Below are positions 21,401 through 27,870 of a stretch of DNA of 27,870 nt, one piece after another. Numbering within the stretch: position 1 is the stretch's first letter; each line of letters begins with the position of its first letter. Made by a program: the position numbers and the translations under genes. Where the stretch lies: positions 1 to 27,870 of IMG/VR virus record IMGVR_UViG_3300030098_003824. One strand, written 5' to 3'. The notes under the pieces were generated by a model. That model searched no databases. It worked only from the letters and a program-made list of their open reading frames with translations, and was not told where the DNA came from. This stretch comes from a virus.

Positions 21401-23650
21401 ATGGCAGTCGCACCAGTCAATAAGTTTCTTTCAATTGCTGTTCCTGTTACACCAGGAGAGCAGAAACTATATGAAGTACCTACAGGAACTTCTGCTATTT
21501 TGTTGTATGCACAAGTATCTAATGTAGGAATCAATACATATCCAACAGTAAGTTTTATTCATAGAAGAGAATCAAGAAGCACAGGAATTACACGAGATAT
21601 AAGAGTTATAAAAGATATTGAAGTACCACCAAATGATGCTGCAGTTTTAGTTGATGGTAGATTAGTTTTAGAAAAAACAGCAACAACATTAGATAGACTT
21701 TATATTCAAGGAACTCAACTTGGTATTGGTACTATTACTGATGTCCAGTACAGTCCTTATAGTGGAATTGCTACTGTAACTACCATGAATGCTCATGGAT
21801 TCAATGTTAATGATCAGGTAGCAATGGTTGGTATTGCATTTACTTGTTCAAGTAATGCTGGTATTACAACAACAATCTTTCCAGATCCACCACAATCAAG
21901 TACTATTGATACGATAGTTGATAGTGTAGGAACTTCAAGAACATTTACTTCAGTTATTGGTGGTACAGGTGGTCAGTTTGTAGATCATTTCTATAATGCT
22001 TCACCACATAGTTTTGTAAAGGCAGTTAATAATTCAACAATCACTGGTGGTGATTATACACATACCTATAAATCTGGATTAAGCACATCTGTTGGTGCAG
22101 TAGTAATGGGTGGTAATTATACACATAAGTTTGTAAGTGCTGCACCAAGTTGTATACAGATTCAGAGTGGTGGTTCTGGTACTTTAACCCCAGTATATGT
22201 TGATTATGATGGTGCAAATGGAAATCTTAAATTAAGCTTTGCATCTAATCCTGGATTGTCAAATGGTGCTACTGTTAGTATTGCTAATACATCCATATTT
22301 TTCCAATGTGCAATGGATAATTATGCTACTAATCATGCATATCCTCGTATAGGTGATCCAGCACAAGGACAGAATTTAACAGTAGCTGGTGCTGCAGGAA
22401 CTCATTTTACTGTAAATGTCGGTGCTTCTGTTACAACAGCACATACTCCATCAGCAGCAGTATATACTCCATCAACAGGAGAATTAGTATTAACAATTCC
22501 TGCTGGATACAATCTTAATAGGAGTCAGACTACTAAGACTGCACAGGCTGGTACAACTTATGATGCTCAGACGGGTATTCTAACGGTTACTTCTGCAAGT
22601 CATGGATTGGCAGTAGGACAAAAAGTTAGGTTTGATGATGAATCTTTAACCTTTACATGTACTAAAGATGGTGGTGTTGGGCAGCATAAGTATCCAAGAG
22701 CAACTGATCCTGAAAGTAAAAAGTGGGTGGGTATTACAACCATTACTAATGCCAATAACTTTACTGTAAATATTACTAGTGCTGGTGCTGATGGTAACTA
22801 TCCTCATACATTTGTATCTGGTGTTAGTGGTGGAATTAAAGTTGCAGCAGATTCTATTAAGATTGGAAATAATTCATTAGTATATACTTGTGCAATGGAT
22901 AATAATACAACAAGTCATAGTTATCCTCGTACTACTGATCCATATTATGATACTTCAATTTCTATTGGTGCTACAACTACAACAACTATTAGTGCATTTG
23001 TAGGTAAGACTCCAACCAAATACTTCAATCCTTCTGATGTTTTCTATGATTCTAATACTGGGGATTTAAAATTAACAATTCCTGCTGGATATAATTTACG
23101 TGGACAGACACTTCATAGTATAACAGGAGCATCTTATACACCTACTACAGGACAATTAGACTTGACAATTACTGGACATAGTTTTGTTGTTGGTGATAAG
23201 ATTAGAATACAAGAAAGATCTTTAACCTTTACATGTGATAAAGACTTAAGAAGAACATCTCATCTATATCCAAGACAAACTGATCCTTGGTATAATAAGT
23301 GGTTGATAGTCACAGTTATAAATGCAAATACAATAAGAGTTAATGTTGGAGCATCTTCTAATACATCCACACATTATTATCAAACTTCTCTTGCTAATTG
23401 TATTGCCAAGCAGGGTGCATCTATTCGTTTAGCAAATGATGGATTTACATTTACTTGTGCTATGGATGGTAATTCTACTAAGCATTCATATCCACGTTCA
23501 ACAGATCCATATTACAATACCTCAGTTGGTATTGGAACTACAACTACAGATAGTATAACCGTTCATGTTGGCAAGTCTCCTAGTGGTGGAATGGTAGGTC
23601 CACTTCAAATGGAATTCATTGCAAGTATTCTAGAGAACAGTACGGGATAA
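21401..23650 (+). CDS. Virion structural protein with five C-x8-H-x-YPR-x2-DP repeats
   Basis: 749 aa. The N-terminal 120 residues form a separate beta domain (KFLSIAVPVTPGEQKLYEVP). The rest is built of repeats with a strict core C-x2-D-x5-H-x-Y-P-R-x2-D-P: C303/H312, C420/H429, C497/H506, C612/H621 and C686/H695. Each core is followed by a strand like TFTVNVGAS. Companion segments (GGDYTHTYKSG, GGNYTHKFVSA, DGNYPHTFVSG; IPAGYNL) recur between them. A degenerate first copy may be at C149. The fixed Cys-His spacing may bind metal or form cross-strand contacts. It lies between two fibre genes in the tail operon and starts directly after the stop of the preceding gene. Function beyond virion structure is unknown. 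Confidence 0.7.
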   Translation: MAVAPVNKFLSIAVPVTPGEQKLYEVPTGTSAILLYAQVSNVGINTYPTVSFIHRRESRSTGITRDIRVIKDIEVPPNDAAVLVDGRLVLEKTATTLDRLYIQGTQLGIGTITDVQYSPYSGIATVTTMNAHGFNVNDQVAMVGIAFTCSSNAGITTTIFPDPPQSSTIDTIVDSVGTSRTFTSVIGGTGGQFVDHFYNASPHSFVKAVNNSTITGGDYTHTYKSGLSTSVGAVVMGGNYTHKFVSAAPSCIQIQSGGSGTLTPVYVDYDGANGNLKLSFASNPGLSNGATVSIANTSIFFQCAMDNYATNHAYPRIGDPAQGQNLTVAGAAGTHFTVNVGASVTTAHTPSAAVYTPSTGELVLTIPAGYNLNRSQTTKTAQAGTTYDAQTGILTVTSASHGLAVGQKVRFDDESLTFTCTKDGGVGQHKYPRATDPESKKWVGITTITNANNFTVNITSAGADGNYPHTFVSGVSGGIKVAADSIKIGNNSLVYTCAMDNNTTSHSYPRTTDPYYDTSISIGATTTTTISAFVGKTPTKYFNPSDVFYDSNTGDLKLTIPAGYNLRGQTLHSITGASYTPTTGQLDLTITGHSFVVGDKIRIQERSLTFTCDKDLRRTSHLYPRQTDPWYNKWLIVTVINANTIRVNVGASSNTSTHYYQTSLANCIAKQGASIRLANDGFTFTCAMDGNSTKHSYPRSTDPYYNTSVGIGTTTTDSITVHVGKSPSGGMVGPLQMEFIASILENSTG

Positions 23651-23651
23651 T

Positions 23652-26624
23652 ATGGAAGGAAACGGTAAACTTTCTCAAAGATATTTAAGTGGTAGGGTTA
23701 AGGTATCCAATAATAGTGGTCTGAGTACAACTAGGCATCGTTATCTCAGTCCAAGTGAAGCAGAACCTAATTTAGGATTTGTAGGTGAAAAGACTCTTCC
23801 AGCTTCAGGAACTTACTATAAGTTAGTTACAGTTCCTAATGGAAATGTATATGATAGATATTGGCAACCAGATCTTCCAGCAACTCTTGTTAATGGTATT
23901 ACTATATTTGATGAAGGAAATCTTGTAGGAACTGCGAATACAGTATCAAAAATAAACTTTGTAGGTTCTGCCGTAACAGCAACTGCAAGTGGAACAATAT
24001 CAACAATTACAGTATCTGCTCCTGGATTGAATGGACAAGTTCAATTCAAGTCTTCTGGTGATTTTGCTGGTGCTGCTGGACTTTTTTATGATGGCACTAA
24101 TCATCGTGTAGGTATAGGAACCAGTTCAGCATCAGAATCTTTACATATCCAAGGTGGTATGAGATTAACTGGTGTATTGAGAGATAGTACAAATAATGTT
24201 GGTGCTGCTAGTTCTATTCTTATATCTACTGGTTCTGGTGTTAAATGGGCAAGTTCTGTTGATGCAAAAGCAACAGTTGCACCAACTGCACCACCAAATG
24301 CTGTAGAAGGAGATCTTTGGTGGGATAGTATAGCAGGTGATTTGAACATATACTATATTGATAGTAATAGTGAACAATGGGTTTCTGCTAATGCTAATAG
24401 TCAGGTAGACAGTACATTATGGGTACAAGATGCTATTGGACTTCATACTACATCAAATGTTGGTATTGCCACTACCATAGCATCAGTTGCATTAGCAGTT
24501 GGTGGTAATGCTATATTTGGTGGAACAGGTATTGTAACTGCAACAGAGTTTCATGGAACATTTATTGGTCCTGGTGGAGGACAAATAGGTGTAGGTGCAG
24601 GTGGAACATGGGCAGTCAGTAGTGCTGGTATTCATACAAGTAAGAATGTAGGTATAGGTTCTACACTGCCAGGTGAAGCATTAGTTGTATCTGGAGTTAC
24701 AAGTACTACTCATTTGAATGTAACTGGATTCTCTACATTCCAACAGTCAATAGAATTAAACAGTAAGATAATTGATATACATGGACAAGTAGGTACTGCA
24801 CGTTCAGTTCTTACTGCAACTGGTGCAGGTGTAAGTTGGGGACAAGGTGGTTCTGGAGTTACATTGTCAGAAACTGCACCATCAGGAGCATTTGATGGTG
24901 ATTTATGGTGGGAAACTGATACTGGGGAACTTCAAATCTATTATGATGATGGTACTAGTTCTCAGTGGGTTACAGTATCTCAAGGACCAGAAGGTGCTCA
25001 AGGAGTTCAGGGTTCTCAAGGACATCAGGGAGTTCAAGGTGCTCAAGGTGTTCAGGGTGCTCAAGGTGTTCAGGGTGCTCAAGGACATCAGGGACTTCAA
25101 GGTGTGCAAGGTTCTCAAGGTGTTCAAGGTGCACAGGGTGCACAAGGACATCAAGGTCATCAAGGTAATGTTGGTGCTCAAGGTGCAACTGGAGCTCAAG
25201 GATATCAAGGAGTTCAAGGTGCTCTTGGTGCTCAGGGTGCTCAAGGACACCAAGGAGTTCAGGGTGCTGAAGGAAACTTTGGTGGAGCAACTTTTGAATA
25301 TCAATTCTTAACTAATACAGCAGACTCTGATCCAGGTGTAGGTACATTAAAACTTAATAATGCTAATGTGACATTGGCAACTCTACTGTATATTGATGAT
25401 ACTGATGGTGGTGATACGAATACTGATATACAACCATACTTAAGAACTATAGATGATTCTACCTCTACAATCAAAGGGCATTTTAGGATATCTAATAAAT
25501 TGAATGCTGATGATTTTGCTTTATTTACTATTTCGGGATTAACTGAGGCGAGTGGATACTTTAAAGTAAATTGTGCTCATGTTTCTGGTAGTGCAAGTTC
25601 ATTTAGTAATATGGAAGATGTAATAATAACATTTGCCAGAACAGGAGATAAAGGGGATATAGGAGCACAAGGATCTCAAGGTAATGTTGGTGCTCAAGGT
25701 GCTCAAGGATACCAAGGAGTTCAGGGTGCTCAGGGTGTTCAAGGTGCTCAAGGTGCTGGTGGTGTAGGAACTCAAGGTTCTCAAGGAGTTCAAGGTGCAC
25801 AGGGAGTTCAAGGTGCTCAAGGTGCTCCTGGTAACAATGGTAATGCAGGTTCTCAAGGAGTTCAGGGAGCACAAGGATATCAAGGACATCAAGGTATTCA
25901 GGGTGCTGGTGGTTCTAATGGAACTCCTGGTGCTCAGGGTGCTCCTGGTGCTCAAGGTCCACAAGGAAGACAAGGTGCTCAGGGATATCAAGGTGTTCAA
26001 GGTGCTGGAGGTGGAACTGGTACTCCAGGTGCTCAAGGTGCTCAAGGTAGACAGGGTGCTCAAGGAGTTCAAGGTTCTTCTGGTGCTGGTGCTCCTGGTG
26101 CTCAAGGTGCAACTGGTGCTCAAGGACATCAAGGTGTTCAGGGTGCTCAAGGTAATCAAGGTCTTCCAAATGCATTCCCTTCTGGAACTAGAATGTTATT
26201 CCATCAGCAGAATGCTCCTACTGGATGGACAAAATCTACAACAAATAATAATAGAGCACTTAGAGTTGTAAGTGGATCCAGTGGTGGTGATCAGGGTGGT
26301 GGTAATGATTTTACTACTGCTTTTAATAGTTCTAGGAGCACTAGTGGTGGTGCAGTTCAGGGACATATACTAGCAACTAACCAAATACCTGGTCATAGGC
26401 ATTCATTTGATAATGGATTCTTTGCTGAGAATAATGGTAATCGTGCTAATCCAAATGATATTGCAGGTTCTAACAAAGGTAATGACTGGGACAATAATGC
26501 ATTTACGTTTAATGACACTACTGCATATGAAGGTGGTAATGCTAGTCACGGTCATGGATTTACACAACCATCATTTAACTTGAATGTTCGGTATACTGAT
26601 GTTATAATAGCATCAAAGGATTAA
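23652..26624 (+). CDS. Collagen-like tail fibre with C-terminal collar/receptor domain
   Basis: 990 aa. Residues 1-440 are beta-rich fibre with VGIGTSSASESLHIQGG-type repeats and two copies of a G-D-LWW-[DE]-x-x-x-G-[DE]-L-x-IYY-x-D-x-x-S-x-QWV module (about 220-243 and 416-440). Collagen-like block 1 is at about 445-544 and block 2 at about 665-837, mostly G-x-Q triplets, separated by a globular domain (545-664). The C-terminus has a tail-collar pattern: FPSGTRMLFHQQNAPTGWTK, then PGHRHSF (HRH 915-917) and NASHGHGF (HGH 966-968). Such HxH pairs bind metal in T4 gp12 and gp37 trimers. Probably a trimeric host-recognition fibre. Tail-fibre assembly and oxygenase genes lie just downstream. Confidence 0.82.
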   Translation: MEGNGKLSQRYLSGRVKVSNNSGLSTTRHRYLSPSEAEPNLGFVGEKTLPASGTYYKLVTVPNGNVYDRYWQPDLPATLVNGITIFDEGNLVGTANTVSKINFVGSAVTATASGTISTITVSAPGLNGQVQFKSSGDFAGAAGLFYDGTNHRVGIGTSSASESLHIQGGMRLTGVLRDSTNNVGAASSILISTGSGVKWASSVDAKATVAPTAPPNAVEGDLWWDSIAGDLNIYYIDSNSEQWVSANANSQVDSTLWVQDAIGLHTTSNVGIATTIASVALAVGGNAIFGGTGIVTATEFHGTFIGPGGGQIGVGAGGTWAVSSAGIHTSKNVGIGSTLPGEALVVSGVTSTTHLNVTGFSTFQQSIELNSKIIDIHGQVGTARSVLTATGAGVSWGQGGSGVTLSETAPSGAFDGDLWWETDTGELQIYYDDGTSSQWVTVSQGPEGAQGVQGSQGHQGVQGAQGVQGAQGVQGAQGHQGLQGVQGSQGVQGAQGAQGHQGHQGNVGAQGATGAQGYQGVQGALGAQGAQGHQGVQGAEGNFGGATFEYQFLTNTADSDPGVGTLKLNNANVTLATLLYIDDTDGGDTNTDIQPYLRTIDDSTSTIKGHFRISNKLNADDFALFTISGLTEASGYFKVNCAHVSGSASSFSNMEDVIITFARTGDKGDIGAQGSQGNVGAQGAQGYQGVQGAQGVQGAQGAGGVGTQGSQGVQGAQGVQGAQGAPGNNGNAGSQGVQGAQGYQGHQGIQGAGGSNGTPGAQGAPGAQGPQGRQGAQGYQGVQGAGGGTGTPGAQGAQGRQGAQGVQGSSGAGAPGAQGATGAQGHQGVQGAQGNQGLPNAFPSGTRMLFHQQNAPTGWTKSTTNNNRALRVVSGSSGGDQGGGNDFTTAFNSSRSTSGGAVQGHILATNQIPGHRHSFDNGFFAENNGNRANPNDIAGSNKGNDWDNNAFTFNDTTAYEGGNASHGHGFTQPSFNLNVRYTDVIIASKD
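24984..25283 (+). repeat. Collagen-coding 9-base repeat block 1
   Basis: About 33 Gly-X-Y codon triplets, mostly GGT-GCT-CAA / GGA-GTT-CAG variants, give a 9-base period. Only one Pro (GPE) occurs and it is in the X position. The long open frames on the other strand and other phases here are by-products of the repeat. Confidence 0.9.
25644..26162 (+). repeat. Collagen-coding 9-base repeat block 2
   Basis: About 57 Gly-X-Y triplets with a few interruptions. Unlike block 1 it holds five Pro residues directly before Gly (P726, P759, P765, P792, P815), plus one Pro after Gly. DNA words are shared with block 1, so recombination between the blocks is possible. Confidence 0.88.
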
Positions 26625-26628
26625 TTTT

Positions 26629-26991
26629 ATGAAACTTGAACGAGAACATTGGTGTCCTCTAATTGGTGAGGAATGTATGGGACTTAAATGTGAATGGTTT
26701 ATTAATCTTAGAGGAACCAATCCACAATCTGGTGAAGATGTTGATGAATGGGGATGTGCAGTTACTTGGATGCCTATGCTGCTAATTGAAAATTCAAAGA
26801 TGCAAAGAGAAACTGGTGCTGCTGTTGAATCTGCTAGAAATGAAAGTGTTAGGGATAATGAAGAAAATAGAAAACTTATTAAAAAAGTTGCTTCAGTTAT
26901 GCTACAATCACCAATAGCACCTATTGACGTAAAAACAATAGATGATAAAATAAATAAATTGGAACTAGAAGAGAGTGAGTCCGAAGAATGA
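26629..26991 (+). CDS. Cys-containing phage hypothetical protein
   Basis: 120 aa. The N-terminal third has four cysteines, C9, C16, C21 and C43, in EREHWCPLIGEECMGLKCEW and DEWGCAVTWMPMLLIE, suggesting a small metal site (zinc or iron-sulphur). Residues 60-120 form a charged helix ending EESESEE. I recall similar sequences in marine T4-like phages near tail fibre genes but know no function. It follows the collagen-like fibre by four bases and overlaps the next gene as ATGA, so it belongs to the tail operon. It could be an assembly helper for the fibre; this is inference. Confidence 0.7.
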   Translation: MKLEREHWCPLIGEECMGLKCEWFINLRGTNPQSGEDVDEWGCAVTWMPMLLIENSKMQRETGAAVESARNESVRDNEENRKLIKKVASVMLQSPIAPIDVKTIDDKINKLELEESESEE

Positions 26992-27485
26992 AATTAACTA
27001 TTGTTCCCGAAGATAAATTTATAAGTGTTGGTACGACAGGATATTCTGGTATCAGTACTGATTGGAGTTATATTCCAACAGAAGTTCATGCGGTTCAATG
27101 GGATGGATCTTCTGGGGAAATTCAATATAAAGATTATAGAGGAAATGTGGGTATAACTTCATTGGGTATATACGAACCTGCATTAACTCATCATGAAAAT
27201 GAAAGATTGAGATTAGTGGCAAAAGCAGCAGCAGATCAAGCTATATTGGATGATAAAGATTGGGATAACGAATTTAGAAGACAAAGAAGATTTATACTCG
27301 AAGATTGTGATTGGACGCAAGCAAATGATTCTCCATTATCAAGTTCTAAGAAAACTGAATGGGCAACATATCGTCAAGTATTAAGAGATCTTCCATCAAA
27401 TAAAGACGAAGCAACTAGAAAGGCAATGGCTGAAGCTAAAGCAACTAATAAATCTCATTCTGGTTGGCCAACTCCTCCAAGTTAA
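26988..27485 (+). CDS. Tail-fibre assembly chaperone-like protein
   Basis: 165 aa. The N-terminal half (ISTDWSYIPTEVHAVQWDGS with GEIQYKDYRGNVGITSL) resembles the first part of proteins found beside fibres. The C-terminal half carries the tail-assembly-chaperone pattern RRQRRFILEDCDWTQANDSP and KKTEWATYRQVLRDLPSN and ends HSGWPTPPS, as in the Phage_tail_APC family (R-x-x-L-x-x-x-DW, WxxYRQxLRD, WP-x-x-P). Such proteins help fold or trimerise fibres and are encoded next to them. The preceding collagen-like fibre is the natural client. The ATG overlaps the preceding stop (ATGA). Confidence 0.8.
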   Translation: MKLTIVPEDKFISVGTTGYSGISTDWSYIPTEVHAVQWDGSSGEIQYKDYRGNVGITSLGIYEPALTHHENERLRLVAKAAADQAILDDKDWDNEFRRQRRFILEDCDWTQANDSPLSSSKKTEWATYRQVLRDLPSNKDEATRKAMAEAKATNKSHSGWPTPPS

Positions 27486-27487
27486 TT

Positions 27488-27870
27488 ATGCAAGTTATTG
27501 ATAATTTTTTAAGTGAAGGAGAGTTTAAAAATTTAAGAGACTATATTTCATCGACTAGTTTTCCTTGGTATTTTGGGTTAGTTACTACTGATAGTAAAAT
27601 AGCACAATTTGTTCATACTTTTTATGCAAATGATTTGCCTACTTCTACTTGGCAGCATGTATCATTTCTTAGAGAAAAATTAAATATGGCAGCTCTTGTT
27701 AGGATTAAAGTAAATTTAAATCCTAAAACAGAGAAATTGTTAATACATGAGGATGCTTTTCATATTGATTATCCAGATATAACCACTGCAGTTTATTATT
27801 TGAATACTTGTGATGGATATACTTTATTTGAAAATGGTGCTAAGGTGAATAGTGTTGAAAATAGGATAGT
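27488..27870 (+). CDS. 2OG-Fe(II) oxygenase, prolyl-hydroxylase-like (3' truncated by window)
   Basis: 127 complete codons are visible; the gene runs off the window. It starts MQVIDNFLSEGEFKNLRDYI, an N-terminus typical of phage 2OG-Fe(II) oxygenases. The core has LVRIKVNLNPKTEKLLIHED, then the iron-binding H92-I-D94 in AFHIDYPDITTAVYYLN, followed by CDGYTLFENG. The distal histidine and the 2-oxoglutarate-binding arginine would lie beyond the window. The family oxidises C-H bonds using 2-oxoglutarate and includes prolyl 4-hydroxylases. Its place two genes after a collagen-like fibre makes that fibre a possible substrate, but this is speculation. It starts two bases after the preceding stop. 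Confidence 0.75.
   Translation, partial: MQVIDNFLSEGEFKNLRDYISSTSFPWYFGLVTTDSKIAQFVHTFYANDLPTSTWQHVSFLREKLNMAALVRIKVNLNPKTEKLLIHEDAFHIDYPDITTAVYYLNTCDGYTLFENGAKVNSVENRI

Noticed and set aside
24903-26175. Several long open frames in other phases within the collagen-coding region
   Set aside because: The 9-base repeat keeps all frames open; their products are simple Leu/Ser/Thr or Leu/Glu/His repeats.
1-27870. tRNA genes, CRISPR arrays, insertion sequences, attachment sites
   Set aside because: No cloverleaf, regularly spaced repeat array, transposase or integrase sequence was seen. The direct repeats found are in-frame parts of fibre genes.

Overview
The window is a stretch of a T4-like myovirus genome that almost certainly infects marine picocyanobacteria (a Kyanoviridae-type cyanophage). 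The low GC would fit a Prochlorococcus-like host, but the host genus is an inference. Evidence is the mix of T4 core genes (gp32, gp33, gp59, gp4, gp53, gp48, gp26, gp27, gp5 and probably gp54) with genes typical of cyanophages or cyanobacteria: ThyX, PhoH, a DUF1825 protein, a DUF6433 protein, 2OG-Fe(II) oxygenase-like proteins and a collagen-like fibre. No tRNA, rRNA, CRISPR, insertion sequence or photosynthesis gene was seen.

Bases 1-7262 (+ strand) hold nucleotide-metabolism, replication and regulatory genes. They are tightly packed, mostly overlapping as ATGA or TAATG: 2OG-oxygenase-like protein, glutaredoxin, a small membrane protein, DUF6433, a hypothetical, a short YRG-motif peptide behind two tandem glutamine-riboswitch-like elements, a 53-aa ORF, thyX, a hypothetical, phoH, a PD-(D/E)XK exonuclease, gp33, gp59, DUF1825 and gp32. 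Several close matches to sigma-70 promoters (-35/-10 spaced 17-18) and T4-type late boxes (TATAAATA) lie at gene boundaries.

Bases 7265-9850 (- strand) are a four-gene morphogenesis block, in transcription order gp4, a hypothetical, gp48 and gp53. It converges on gp32 with a 2-base gap and diverges from the next block at about 9850-9884.

Bases 9884-27870 (+ strand) are tail genes: gp54-like tube initiator, gp26-like hub assembly protein, a 61-aa ORF, two coiled-coil/hydrophobic proteins in the place of gp28/gp29 (candidate tape-measure pair), gp27-like hub, a gp5-like OB-fold hub without lysozyme, a separate beta-helix spike protein, three large fibre or virion proteins, a Cys-containing hypothetical, a tail-fibre assembly protein and a truncated 2OG-Fe(II) oxygenase. 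The large proteins carry a pectin-lyase-like region, five C-x8-H-x-YPR repeats and two collagen-like blocks.

The most interesting signals are: (1) two tandem glutamine-riboswitch-like aptamers in a phage; (2) a T TTT TTC slippery heptamer, a 6-nt spacer and a 9-bp hairpin exactly at the gp26/61-aa junction, placed to give a -1 frameshift fusion; (3) X-Pro-Gly sites in a collagen-like fibre encoded close to a 2OG-Fe(II) oxygenase; (4) a gp5 equivalent split into OB-fold and needle genes with no lysozyme domain; (5) promoters embedded inside a gene start and inside a terminator loop. All calls come from reading the sequence; no database search or folding program was run.
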